The notes: a model not told the origin generated them from the sequence alone. DNA of 64,000 nt from Pelobates cultripes (GCA_933207985.1 OW240917.1:104814756-104878755); one strand, 5' to 3'; shown: positions 33,000-44,280, counted from the stretch's first letter. Translations and numbers: made by a program.

Positions 33000-33916
33000 C
33001 GATAGAACCCTTAGCAATCAATATTAGAGCGAATGGAAATATAAAAGGTTTACTAACTAAAAGTAAGATTCAAAAATCTCCCTTTATGCTGACAATATTT
33101 TGTTGTTGCTAATATCTCTTGAATTGTATCTTCCTTGGTTGATATACGAAATAGATAAATTATTATAAATATGATAAATATTATAAATATATTATAAATA
33201 TAGATCAATCGCTATGACTAAAAATATGTTGACAATATTTTGTTGTCACTAATTTTCTCTTCCTTGGTTGATGTACGAAATAAATAAATATTATAAGTAT
33301 ATTATAAATATAGAACAATCGCCATGACTAAAAATATAAATAATGCTACTATTAAATATTTGAAGGAGAAATATAATTTCACATGGACAATGAAAGAATT
33401 GAAATATCTAGGAGTAATAATTTCAGCCCAGATAGAGAATACGATGAAAACAAATGTTCTTAGCCTTCTAAGATTTAAAAAAATGGTGTTTACTAGAATC
33501 TTCCTGGACAGGCAAAATCAATACGATAAATCCTTATATTATCCCAGAATGGTCTTACTTGTTCAGGATGCTACCATTAAGAATGCCAGAGAGTTGGTTA
33601 AGTATGTTACAATCTAGCTTCCAATCGTATATATGGAAGGGTAAAACACACAGAATAAGCTCTATGGTTCTGTCGAGGAAATCTGGACATGGGGGTTTAA
33701 ACTATCCAGTTATAAGACAATGTTATTCTGCCAATATAATTGGACATGTACAAAAGCTGCAAGCCGATACATCAAAAAAGCAAATGTGCTATATAATTGA
33801 ATCTGAAGGAAAGGACAGACTTGAATTTTATCTGTGGTTTAATAGTGGTAAAAAAGAAACAGGCCAAATTTACCATAAAACAATGTTGATCATTTAAAGC
33901 TACACAAGAGAATATA
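33000..33916 (+). pseudogene. L1 ORF2 reverse transcriptase, C-terminal half
   Basis: IEPLAINIRANGNIKG is the conserved block before the catalytic motif, and LYADNILLL is the F/YADD box with the second Asp changed to Asn. After a local duplication (33089-33330) the frame continues with MKELKYLGVIISAQ and MPESWLSMLQSSFQSYIWKG and GHGGLNYPVIRQCYSANI. These are typical L1 segments after the RT core. It is interrupted by a MITE at 33917. Confidence 0.8.
33089..33330. repeat. Local duplication inside L1 RT
   Basis: TTCCTTGGTTGATATACGAA and the following ATA-rich stretch at about 33089-33213 repeat at 33229-33330, including TGACAATATTTTGTTG and CGCTATGACTAAAAATAT (CGCCATGAC in copy 2). AT-rich slippage or unequal exchange is likely. 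Confidence 0.8.
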
Positions 33917-34869
33917 CCGTATATACTCGAGTATAAGCCGACCCGAATATAAGTCGAGACTCCTAATTTTACCCCCAAAAACTGGGAAAACTTATTGACT
34001 CTAGTATAAGACTAGGGTGGGAAATGCAGCAGCTACTGGTTAATTTCTAAATAAAATTATATCCCCCAAAAATTAAATTAATTGAATATTTATTTAGTGT
34101 GTGTATATAAAGAATGCAGTGTGTGTGTGTGTGTGTGTGTGTATATAATGCAATGTGTTTGTATGAATGCAGTGTGTGCATGTGTATGAATGCAGTGTGT
34201 GTGTGTGTGTGTGTATGTATGAGTGCAGTGTGTGTGTTTGATTCAGAGTGTGTTTGTGTATGTGATGCAGAGCCTTGGTGGGGGGTGGGCATTTTTATTA
34301 TTTTTTAAAATTATTATTATTTTAATATTAATTTTTTTGTTACATTATTAATATTTTATTATTATTTTTTTAATATTATTAATTTTATTATATTATTTAA
34401 ATTATTATTTATATTTTCGTTCATTCCCCCCTCCCTGCTTGTTAGCTGGCCAGGGAGGGGGGCTCTCATTCACCGGGGGTCCAGTGGATGGGCTGTGTAG
34501 GAGGGGGGCTGACAGAGAGCTGTTACCTTTCCTGCAGCTGCTGTTAGCTCCCTTCTCTGTCCTCTGTTCCGGTCAGCTCCCCTGTCAGCTCCACTGTAAG
34601 TCTTGCGAGACTTGCAGTGGAGCTGACCGGAACGGAGGAGAGAGAAGGAGAGAGAAGGGAGCTGACGGGAGCTGCAGGAAAGGTAAGTAACAGCTCTCTG
34701 CCAGCCCCCAACAGGACCGCCGGGCTTGTGATTAGCCCGGCGGTCCTGGTCTGTATTGTGGCAATGTAAGTAGCCACAATACAGACATTGACTCGGGTAT
34801 AAGATGGGTTGGGGTTTTTTAGCACAAAAAATGTGCTGAAAAACTCGTCTTATACTCGAGTATATACGG
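33917..34869. mobile_element. TA-flanked MITE, copy 1
   Basis: Termini CCGTATATACTCGAGTATAA and its inverse at 34849-34869, flanked by TA at 33915-33916 and 34870-34871. TA target use points to a Tc1/mariner-type mobiliser. The interior has a GT-rich minisatellite (about 34098-34270), AT-rich stretches, and a GC-rich palindrome around CTCCACTGTAAGTCTTGCGA. No transposase. Confidence 0.85.
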
Positions 34870-34871
34870 TA

Positions 34872-35190
34872 CATTGTTTAAAATTAGTTGAATGCCATTA
34901 TAAGGTAATGAATAAATGGTACCTGAATCCTTATAAGTTATCTAAGATTTACATTAGAGTCTGGACGGCTCTTTTTTTACACATGTGTTGGTATTGTAAA
35001 CTGGTTAAATCATTATGGACCTAGTCGTTTACTTTGTTTAAGCAAATAATAGACTATGATTTAAAATGGAAACCAGAAGTAGCTTTATTAAATCTCAAAT
35101 GGGATTTAACAACTTCACCTTTGAGATGTTTAGCTATGCACTGTTTACTGGCAGCTAAAATTATAATAGCTAGACAGTGGAAACTAAATC
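34872..35190 (+). pseudogene. L1 ORF2 C-terminal segment between two MITEs
   Basis: HYKVMNKWYLNPYKLSKIY, LFLHMCWYCKLVKSLWT and LAAKIIIARQWKLN correspond to the RWYLTP, HMWW.C..L..FW and AK..IAR.WK blocks of L1 ORF2. The first holds the zinc-knuckle-like region with Cys changes. Confidence 0.8.
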
Positions 35191-35192
35191 TA

Positions 35193-36176
35193 CCGTATAT
35201 ACTCGAGTGTAAGTCGACCCAAATATAAGTCGAGACCCCTAATTTTACCCCAAAAAACTGGGAAAACATATTGACTCAAGTATAAGACTAGGGTGGAAAA
35301 TGCAGCAGCTACTGGTAAATTTCTAAATAAAATTAGTTCCCCCAATAATTATATAAATTGAATATTTATTTACAGTGTGTGTATATAATGAATGCAGTGT
35401 GTGTGTATATAATGCAGTGTGTTTGTATGAATGCAGTGTGTGTTTGAGTGCAGTGTGTGTGTGTGTGTATGAGTGCAGTGTGTGTGTGTATGAATGCAGT
35501 GTGTGTGTGTGCGTGTGCATATGAGTGCAGTGTGTGTGTGTATGAATGCAGTGTGTGTGTGTGTATGAGTGCAGTGTGTGTGTGTGTATGAATGCAGTGT
35601 GTGTATGAGTGCAGTGTGTGTGTGTGTATGAGTGCAGTGTTTGTATGTGATGCAGAGCCATGGTGGGGGGGATGGACATTTTTTTTTTTTTTAATTATTA
35701 TTATTTTTTTTCTATATTATTAATAGTTTTTTTTATTATATTATTATTTAATTTTTATTTATATTTATTTTCGTTCCCCCCTCCCTGCTTGTTAGCTGGC
35801 CGGGGAGGGGGGCTCTCATTCCCTGGTGGATGGGCTGTGCAGGAGGGGGGCTGGCAGAGAGCTGTTATTTACCTTTCCTGCAGCTTCTGTCAGCTCCCTT
35901 CTCTTTCTTCCTTTCCGGTCAGCTCCCTTCTCCTCCACTGTAAGTCTCGCGGAGGAGAGAGAAGGAAGCTGACAGGAGCTGCAGGAAAGGTAAGTAACAG
36001 CTCTCTGCCAGCCCCCAACAGGACCGCCGGACTTGTAATGAGCCCACCGATCCTGGTCTGTATTATAGCAATGTAAATTGCCATAATACAGACATTAACT
36101 CGAGTATAAGTCGAGTGGGGGGTTTTCAGCACAAAAAATGTACTGAAAAACATGACTTATACTCGAGTATATACGG
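35193..36176. mobile_element. TA-flanked MITE, copy 2
   Basis: Same family and orientation as copy 1: termini CCGTATATACTCGAGTGTAA and the inverse ending at 36176, with TA at 35191-35192 and 36177-36178. It differs in the length of its GT-rich minisatellite (about 35375-35650) and has a shorter central palindrome. Confidence 0.85.
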
Positions 36177-36178
36177 TA

Positions 36179-36480
36179 CCTTTGCAAAAAAAAACTTTAA
36201 CAGACCAATTAACATATCAATTACGTATGGAAAGAGATTTGTCCAGCTCCACCCTGCACTCATTAAAGAAATTAGACTTATATGACATATGGTTAAAAAA
36301 AAATATAATCTTCCTCATCTCTAGTCTATATATATTGGCAATGATTTTTCTAGTACAAGTTTTTATATACTAATAATGATATATCATAAGCCTCTCTCAT
36401 AATTATCATAAGGTTAGAGAAACTGTAAAATGTTCAAGTTCTGAAAAATATATGTTATGACTATAAATTGGAAAACAATG
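36179..36480 (+). pseudogene. L1 3' end
   Basis: The end of the L1 C-terminal domain follows the second MITE: LTYQLRMERDLSSSTLHSL and LYDIWLKK are in the register expected after the IAR.WK block. The 3' UTR is AT-rich and has no clear poly(A) tail. The right boundary is approximate. Confidence 0.55.
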
Positions 36481-36556
36481 ATATCCTGGACTTGATCAAG
36501 ATACTATTTGTATGCCATGCCAAAAGCTGAGTTGGTGTTTGATGTGTGTTAATATA

Positions 36557-37353
36557 TGTTAAGAGTTGTTTTTTTGTAAACCTTGGGATGACATTTATTG
36601 TGGTCTTTGATCTTGCACCAGGCCCAGACCATAAAACATCTAGATAGCAATCACCAGAGCTGGACTCAAGAAATTGCATAGACTGGGCAATAAACTGCCA
36701 GACCAACTTCCTCTGATCTCCCCTCCCCCAGTGGTCTGCCCACTGAGAAACAACTAGTTTAGGTATATAATGAGGGTGCTGGATTATCCAGGGAGTTATT
36801 CATTTTTTTCTTTGGTCAGCAACTTCTTGGAGACCTATACCATCTAAGACTCTCACAAGAATTCTATATGGGGTAAATACATGTAAGGAATTTCTTGTGT
36901 TTTCTCCTATTTTATTTGATGTACTGTTTTGCAATTTGTTATCTGTATGTCATTTATTTCAGTATTTTGTATTTAGCACTGTCAATCTTTTTTGTCAGAT
37001 TAAATGTTTACTTAATCAGCTTGTGTCTATGTTCTCTACGAGCTTCACTCTCCAGAGGAAAGCTCAGATAAACAAGTTACCAAAAAGGGTTAATTATATG
37101 TATTTGATCAGTAAAAGTAGAACTGTGATTCTACAATTCGTCTGTGTCTGCGGTAACCTAAGACACCCGGGTTTAAAGTCTTGGTGGTGGCAGTAAAGTG
37201 TGTACTAGGGGGTCAGTGTAGAAGGGATTGCAGGGGTTAATTGAGTGGTTGCTGGGACTAGCAACAGGTAACCAGGGGTCTGGCGTCATTAACTCTGTCA
37301 CTTCCATGCTCTCCCCACTGTCTCGGCTGGGCCTATAGCCCACGCTCGTGACA
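36557..37353 (+). repeat. Candidate solo LTR
   Basis: Possible termini TGTTAAGAGTTG and CGCTCGTGACA with flanks ATATA and GTATA (four of five equal). A TATA-like GGTATATAATGAGG lies at about 36761. No coding. The call rests on termini and promoter-like layout only. Confidence 0.3.
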
Positions 37354-37487
37354 GTATATATGTACAGTTGTTCTGTGATATGTGAAAATGATACGATCTA
37401 TGTTTTACTGTAGAATGGCTATATATATTAGGAGTTTTCTCCTACATGGCATTCAATAATATAATGAAGCTTATATATGTATATATA
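37354..37487. other. Short unassigned spacer
   Basis: TA-rich DNA between the LTR candidate and the Tc1-like derivative; possibly L1 3' UTR. Confidence 0.35.
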
Positions 37488-37757
37488 CACTGAACAAAAT
37501 TATAAATGCAACACTTTTGTTTTTGCCCCCATTTTTCATGTGCTGAACTCAAAGATCTAAGACAAAGACTTTTTCTATGTACACAAAAGGCCTATTTCTC
37601 TCAAAGCTGTCTAAATCTGTGTTAGTAAGCACTTCTCATTTGCCGAGATAATCCATCCTCACAGGTGGGGCATATCAAGATGCTGATTAGATAGCATGAT
37701 TATTGCAAAGGTGTGCCTTAGACTGTCCACAATAAAAGGCCCCTCTAAAATGTGCAG

Positions 37758-38760
37758 TGTGGCAAACCTAGCCACTTAAGACAATTCTTGTATGTATACT
37801 GGTTGTCCTGGAGAAAACTGTGTGATATATGGCTTATTTTAAGTGTTCGCTTAATGTGTGATAGAGGGCATTCATATGCTAGTGGCGCGAAAGCCACTAG
37901 CATTCCTATGGTAGTTCACGAACAGTGACTTTCAACACTGTTCGTGAAACAAACAAAATACCGAATGGGAAACCACACACAGGAGGTTGTGTGGCTCCCA
38001 TTAACAGATTGAAACAATGTATATATCCTCGGTTAATTGATTCGCAGGGTGGTTGCAATTCGGAAACCGACAACCCGGCAGCGGCCATCTTGGATCCCCT
38101 TTTAGCCCAGCGGTGTTTGGTCGTCGAGTGCCTGGAACTAAAATTGGCTACTCAACGGCTCGAACACCGCTGGACCATTCAGGACCCCCGTTCTTTCAGT
38201 ACTTTCATTTAAACTATTCATTTGTGTGTTTTCTTATGAGTTCCTATTAAACTATGTTTCGTGTGGCATTCGGCTAATTGTGCTGGGATCTGAGCGGTAG
38301 TTTCACGAAATTTGAGCTCAGATCCCAGCTATCTATATAGATGTCATTCAGTTAAATAGCACGCATAATGTGCAAGTTATAAATTTTTAAGTATGAAGAC
38401 CAGTTCTGCTGTACAGAGGGATAATCCACTTAACATGATATTCTTATGGGAGTATCCCTCTCGTACAGCAGTGCATGGTGGGAAAATGGTCCTGTATGTT
38501 CAGTTCCCCATGTAGTCCCCTACTGTACAACCCCTGTAAAGTCATTAAGGAAACCCCTTGCACATGAACCACATAAATACTGTGACCTGTGAATAAAACC
38601 TCAGTTGACTCACAGCCTATGTGTCGTTTAGTTCTGGGGAAAGAAGGATTCTTATAATGCTACCGGGATTATTGGATATCGTACCTGTCTACCTGGATTA
38701 TTATATGCTGTTGCTGTTTACCTGCAGAGATACTGTGGATTATACTACCTCTCTGCTACA
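37758..38760 (+). repeat. Solo LTR with 5-bp target duplication
   Basis: Starts TGTGGCAAACC and ends CTCTGCTACA, flanked by TGCAG on both sides (37753-37757 and 38761-38765). Length 1003 bp. A TATA-like ACATAAATACTG is near 38568 and AATAAAAC near 38592. The GCGGCCATCTTGG and CGAACACCGC blocks are shared with the gypsy LTR at 12809, so it belongs to that LTR group. Confidence 0.85.
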
Positions 38761-38791
38761 TGCAGTTTTATCACACAGCACAACGTTACAG

Positions 38792-39038
38792 ATGTAGCAA
38801 GTTTTGAGGGAGCATGGCAAGACTACTCACTGGACATGTCACCCATTGAGCATGTTTGGAATGCTCTAGATCAGCATATACAACAGCGTGTTCCAGGTCC
38901 TGACAATATCCAGCAACTTGGTACAGCCATTGAAGAGGAGTGGACCAACATTCCACCCACAGGCCACAATCAACAACCTGATCAACTCTATCCAAAGGAG
39001 ATGTGTTGCACTGCATGAGGTGGTCATGCCAGATACTG
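38792..39038 (+). pseudogene. Tc1-like transposase remnant, internal deletion
   Basis: The start codon region (ATG at 38792, then TAGCAAGTTTTGAGGGAGC) is joined at about 38813 directly to the last fifth of the gene: SPIEHVWNALDQHIQQRV, NIQQLGTAIEEEWTNIP. Roughly 700-800 bp, including two of the three catalytic acids, are gone. A one-base shift breaks the end of the frame. A mobilisable but non-coding derivative. Confidence 0.85.
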
Positions 39039-39278
39039 ACTGTTTTTTCGACCCCCTGAATTCCCGCTCCCCCGATACAGTAAAACTGCACATTTTAGAG
39101 TGGCCTTTTATTGTGGCCAGCCTAAGGCACACCTGTGCAATAATCATGCTGTCATGCTGTCTAAACAGCATCTTGATATCCCACACCTGTGAGGTGGATG
39201 GATTATCTTGGCAAAGGAGAAGTACTCACTAACACAGATTTAGACAGATTTGTGCACAATTTTTGAGAGAATTAGGCC

Positions 39279-40040
39279 TGTCACGATCCTATCATGACAA
39301 ACAAGACGCTTTGTTCTGTTTATTCTGTTCCTTTAAAACCTAGTTACTGCACTGATTATGTTTGACCACTAGTGGCCTCCCTTGCCTCTAGTTCTGAAAA
39401 CTTTCCTTATAATCCTCACCTGCCTGGACTAATTGAGCAACCTACAAAATGCTACACCCAACTCACCACGGGCCTTTACATTGAAGTTAATGCTCATCCT
39501 GAAACACTTCAGATCCTGGCTCCTGTGGACGTACCTTCTTTGCTTCAATCCTGCTACTTCCAACCCTGCTCAATACCAGCCTGAAGTACACTTTATCTTA
39601 ACCACCTGATTTCTACCAGCCTGATCCATACAACTTGTCTGCTCCATACCTACCTGCATAAAACCAATCTGGACTCTGTCGCAAAGTAATATTATATGGT
39701 GTTATTTTCCTGCTTGATCACTACTCCTTCTAATTGGAGGCTGATTAACTAAATTTATAATTTTTCTGTAATCCTGCAACCTATTTGTTCTCTTCTGTTT
39801 TATTTGTCCTTCTATTTTAACCTATACTTTTATCTACAGGTTTTCTTATTATTTACTTTCATTCCTGTTTATAATCTATTTAGGGCATATTGCCTAAGCC
39901 CCTTTATTTCTGTTTTCTCTCTCTCTTTCCTATAATTTATATTATAGGATATCCTGTACATACTGTCTAAGAGCACAAATAAAGTACCTGAAGTCAGCCC
40001 TGGCATAAGTCTCCTCTCTGACCTGCTTAAGATCATGACA
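39279..40040 (+). repeat. Second solo LTR in the Tc1-like derivative
   Basis: Starts TGTCACGATCCTATCATGAC and ends GATCATGACA. Flanks are AGGCC and TGGCC. AAATAAAGTACC at 39977 is a polyadenylation signal. The Tc1 sequence reads continuously across the insertion. It is unlike the other LTRs of the window. Confidence 0.75.
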
Positions 40041-40140
40041 TGGCCTTCTGTGTACATAGAAAAAGTCTTAGATCTTTGAGTTCAGCTCATGAAAAATGGG
40101 GGCAAAAACAAAAGTGTAGCATTTATAATTTTGTTCAGTG

Positions 40141-40214
40141 AATGTTGTATGTATGTCAATATTTGAGAGAAAAAGAAAAGATGGGCTTAAATTTAATTTA
40201 AAGGTTTCTCAGCT
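40141..40214. other. Short spacer
   Basis: AT-rich spacer between the Tc1-like derivative and the reverse LTR; nothing recognised. Confidence 0.4.
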
Positions 40215-41503
40215 ACAGTAAATAATACTCTTCTGACGTCCAGGGAAATTTATTTTCTCAGCTACCGTTACAAAGGTGGGATACCTTTTGTAATGGACCG
40301 TTTTGCACACAAGGGGTAAAAACCGTTTAGGCGATCGTCCCCCTTTCCAGAGATGCAGGCACAGCTATTGTAGAACACCAAACACACGAACCTCCAATAA
40401 GTGAATGCTCCAAACTCCCGAACGGCATCCAATATAGCACTCCAAACACACGAACAGGAACCATACGAATAGCTGCTAGCAGACGAATAAGAAAAGCATC
40501 CAAGCGGCTTACACTCCTAGCAATCAGTCTCTATCAGTGTTCAGTAAATCCCCCCCAAAGACGAGACAAAGCTCTGTGTTGAAGGTCAAGCAGTGGTCTG
40601 TTTAATGAGGGCTACCTGCCCAGTATTTATGCAGGTCTCCCACCTGGTGGACACTCCCCTAGCGGACCAAATGGGAGACTGTGACAAAAGACAGAGAATC
40701 AGCCAAACAGGACACACAGTCACATTGTATTCCCACAATGCATCCTGGCTTCCTCCCCTCTGCCTTGGAGATAATTGAGAAGTAATTCAATTATCTCCAA
40801 AGACAAAGGCAAATCACCATTATGCATGTGGGAATACTAACACACGAATTACTATTAAAATACACTATGTGAGACACATAACATTAAAAGCATACATTTA
40901 ACATATCCCCAGATAGCTCAAATCTGAGCGCACATTATTAAGCGAATGGCGCTCAGACCACACTAATACAGTTTAATCGCCATGGAGCTAAAGTCTTTAC
41001 ACAGTCAGTTTCATGCGAATGGGCTCCATGGGATTCCTATCTGGGGTATAACACATTCAAGCAAAACTACTGAACACCGGGCCGTTCGTGCACTTTCAGC
41101 GAACTAGAAGGGAGGTCGGAGGCTTCAGCGGTGTTCGCGCAAAACTGTGTCCGATTTCAGTTCCATGAATTAAGCGTCGAACACCTCTGTGCGTTCGCAT
41201 GTTTAAAATGGCCGCGACCTCGTGTTCGTGATACGAATGGCGGCCACCCAGCATTCGTCAATTAAGCTGCGGTTAACCGCAGCTTTAGGGAGGCTAATTG
41301 CTGGCACACTCCAGCTCCCAGGTGGTCCAGTCATTCATGCGGTTGTTCGGTAGATTGATTCTACCGAACACCAGGTAGAAAAGAACGAATAAATCTTTTC
41401 TGCAGGTAAAAAAGATGTCTTTTAACACGGGGCCATAGTCCAAAGGCAGCAGGCGGGCAACCAGGCTTCTCCAATGCAATGTGGCGAGATTGGTCTTGTC
41501 ACA
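40215..41503 (-). repeat. Gypsy-group LTR, reverse orientation
   Basis: On the minus strand it starts TGTGACAAGACC (from 41503) and contains ACTATGGCCCC, GGCGGCCATTCG-type and ATCGGACAC blocks shared with the Gmr1-like LTR at 12809. A TATA-like GCATAAATACTGGGC and CATTAAAC lie near 40625. No internal coding follows, so it is a solo or truncated LTR. The left end is uncertain. Confidence 0.65.
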
Positions 41504-42260
41504 CTTTTCTTCCTGGTCTATTTCTAATTAGGTGATCATTCAAATTCCCTCTACCAAGAATGTTTTAGAGTTCTTCAAACCAAAATTCATCTAATACTTA
41601 GCTACATCACATCAGAAGTACATGTCTCAGCACTATGTTATTTCTCTATTTGTAAAGGGGCTTTGAAATTGAGGTATCTAAATATCTGTTGGCTGTATTT
41701 ATATGATCCCTCATTTAACTATTGCTCCCTGTGGGATCATTCCCTGGTATTTAAGGGCTCTAAAATCTTCAACCCTTTATCCAAGAGGCTCTATCTCTTC
41801 AAAATTGCTTAATTTTAAGTTAGCTGGTGACATTAGCATCAGGCAGAAGGATAAATCTTCAAGCACTATTTTGCATAGAACCCTTTACTGTCTTTAACAA
41901 AATAGAATAATCCTCAAAACTGTTCCTGATTTTTGTCATAAACTGACTTCTTTTCTCCATATTAACCAGGAAACAATTATTCCAGCTCTGTAGCTTATTG
42001 ATTAGAATGAAGACTCCGAAATGAAATGTTTTCCTCTTGTCCTACATAGATGTCTTTTCTATAAATACGCTATCAGGCAATCTTCTGATAATCTATTTTT
42101 CTTTTCTAATGCACCAGGAGAGGTCTTCAAGTCTCTATATAAGCCATCAGCAGATTAATAGTTTGGCTACTTCCAGACTACTAGGCCCTAGGGTTCACTG
42201 CCCTTATGATGTGATGTCTTTTTGCTTTCAAAATATTGGAAGTCTTGTGTATTTCTTTCC
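41504..42260 (+). pseudogene. DIRS1-like tyrosine recombinase region, decayed
   Basis: SHFSSWSISN, IPSTKNVLEFF and SALCYFS correspond to the helical N-terminal domain of DIRS recombinases (F..WC, VL.FLQ, VSAL..F). LWDHSLVFKGSKIFNPLSK corresponds to WDLSLVL.AL...PFEPL. LFFFSNAPGEVFKSLYKPS matches the LF..FSGP.KG..AS...I block. The catalytic Arg-His-Arg-Tyr residues cannot be confirmed. Frameshifts are frequent. Confidence 0.6.
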
Positions 42261-42271
42261 CTCCCTTGGGT

Positions 42272-42545
42272 ATTACCCATTGTTGTACTGACATGGATAT
42301 GGCCAGGAAAAAAGAAAAATGTATTCCTACTTAACATAATTTTCTTTTCCTGGTCTTGGGCCATGGCAGCACAAAGATATAGCTGGAAACAAGACTGAGG
42401 GTGGGAGGGCTAGGAGGGGTTACTTATACTTTTTGTTTTTAGTAAGTTCCTATCTATTTAGGGATAGCGAGGAGCTACCCATTGTTGCGCTGCCATGGCT
42501 TATGTCCAGAAAAAGAAAATACGGTCGGTAGGAACAAATTTTCCT
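42272..42545 (+). repeat. DIRS-like terminal repeat structure
   Basis: CCAGGAAAAAAGAAAAATGT (42304-42323) is faced by ATAATTTTCTTTTCCTGG (42337-42354), an inverted pair. The unit ACCCATTGTTGTACTGACAT at 42275 recurs as ACCCATTGTTGCGCTGCCAT at 42477. Inverted termini with an internal complementary copy are the DIRS1 hallmark. The exact element end is uncertain. Confidence 0.5.
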
Positions 42546-44280
42546 TTATAAATATAGGGGTTTTGTTTTTTTTACTGATCATTTTTCCCCCTCTATTGGT
42601 TATTTTTTCCCACTTGGTCTGTATAACAAGTGGCAGGAAAAATGCTCCGATAATATTTTAATTTTTATATTATATATATATATATTTTGCAGTACACTGA
42701 TTGGCCAATGTTTGCACCCTTTTGGTTCCTCTGATCATTTCCTGGGTTGTTTTAAAATTCTGACAAGTCGTAAGGGTGAAATTTGACCATTTGCAAAACT
42801 TATTTTTGTAAAATGTTTTGACCGTGGACGAGTCTAGTGATAACAAATATTAAAACCTTATTATGGCCATGTGTACATTATATAAATATAAAAAAACATT
42901 AAAATTGAATAAACACTTACATTATGCCATAACCAAATGCAGACCATAATCCTTCCATACATTTCATGTATTAAAATTATTTGGATTTTAAATGTCTGTT
43001 TGTGTTTGCATGTAATATTTTATATTTCTCAAGTTCAAGTAATGAGCAATCTTAAGATGTGCATAATAAGAAAGAATACAAAGAGCCTGTTTCAAATACT
43101 ATTTTGTAACCATTGTAACTCTCTTATTTATTTTTGAGACATATCTACCTTGAGACATTTTACAGGGTTACTGACTGCAGTATTTTAATGTAATTCAAAT
43201 CATTTAGACATTTCATTTGCTTTTTGCATTTTCAGAATGTTAAACTAATCCGAGTGTTTAGTTATCATCACATTAGAAATATAACAATTTTAGATCAGTT
43301 GACACTAATGAAGAAGATTAAAACTAGATTACAAACTTATATAACATAATATATACATGCCTAAGTGCCCCCCCCCCCCCAACAAAAACTGTAATAAAAA
43401 CTTTAGAAATAAAGAAATATAAGTGCCATTTTTTGAAAGTCAAAGGTTGTTGTTCTTACAAAATAACACGTTTGTTAATTGGTATTTCAAAATGTAACAA
43501 GTTGGCAATTAACACTACCATATTATTTAGATACCAAAAATAAATATAGCAATCACATTTTGATGTAACAGAGACAAATGTATGCATGAAAAAGGAACAA
43601 ATTTACTGTGGCAGACAATTTGCTTTTTTATTTTAAGAAAAGTAACAAGGGTGCAATTTGAGAAAATAATTCATTGTCTATTTATATTCACTGGTCTTTC
43701 GTGTTTTTCAAATCCACAGGGAGCTACTTTAAAAACTACATTTCAGACTTTATGACCTGATGTGGAGGATAAATTGTAATCTTTTAGAACTGCTGTAGAG
43801 CTGCACATTGCAAACTATATAAAAGGTTCCATGAATAATAAAAACAAAATCAAACTGCTAAATATTAATTTGAAAAACTGCAAAAATATAATATAGAAAT
43901 GTGTGTCAGATACAGAGCACACCTATTCACGGAACCATTATTTACAGGAAAGTGAAAGCGGAAATTTCATGATACACCAAAGCCTGCCAAGAGTACATTT
44001 AATTAAAAATGGATTGTGAGTGATAATGGTTGTAAATAAGCAAATTATGTTTTATATAACATATATAAATCATCACAAATCTTGCTAATTATTTTTTAAA
44101 GATTTACTATAATATAATGTGACTGAAAAACAGTTAGGATTTGATTTTACTATGAAAAATTAATATTGAAATGTATATTGAATGTTTAAATCAACCTATT
44201 CTAGGAGTGTTATAGAATGTAATTTAACCAAATGCAAGCAGTGTCCTCATTAAGTAATTTGTTTTTTTCTGTTACAGAGT
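42546..44280. other. Unassigned AT-rich DNA
   Basis: No gene or element recognised. A C13 homopolymer lies at 43368-43380. Confidence 0.45.

Larger units (their letters stand above)
29775..36480 (+). mobile_element. L1-like LINE, interrupted by a Tc1 and two MITEs
   Basis: Read in order: a 5' region (29775-30329), probable ORF1 start (30330), endonuclease (31190-31735), RT (33000-33916), C-terminal domain (34872-35190), and 3' end (36179-36480). About 1.5 kb between endonuclease and RT is missing at the Tc1 insertion. All frames are broken. It lies in the same orientation as the DIRS-like element it interrupts. Confidence 0.75.
37488..40140 (+). mobile_element. Tc1-like deletion derivative carrying two solo LTRs
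   Basis: Left terminus CACTGAACAAAATTATAAAT follows TA at 37486-37487. The right terminus ATTTATAATTTTGTTCAGTG ends at 40140. Long subterminal inverted regions (37560-37757 and 39085-39278) are recognisable. The transposase is internally deleted, leaving start and end only. Two LTRs are inserted, at 37758 and 39279, each with a short target duplication. Confidence 0.9.
27280..42545 (+). mobile_element. DIRS1-like retroelement, split by about 12 kb of nested insertions
   Basis: Three collinear + strand parts follow DIRS1 order: ORF1 and RT (27280-28633), RNase H (29215-29770), and tyrosine recombinase plus terminal repeats (41504-42545). The coding lost at each gap resumes in the right order, so one element interrupted later is the simplest reading. 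Insertions, left to right, are a family-A repeat, an L1, an LTR candidate, a Tc1-like derivative with two solo LTRs, and a reverse gypsy LTR. Two separate DIRS copies cannot be excluded. Confidence 0.6.
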
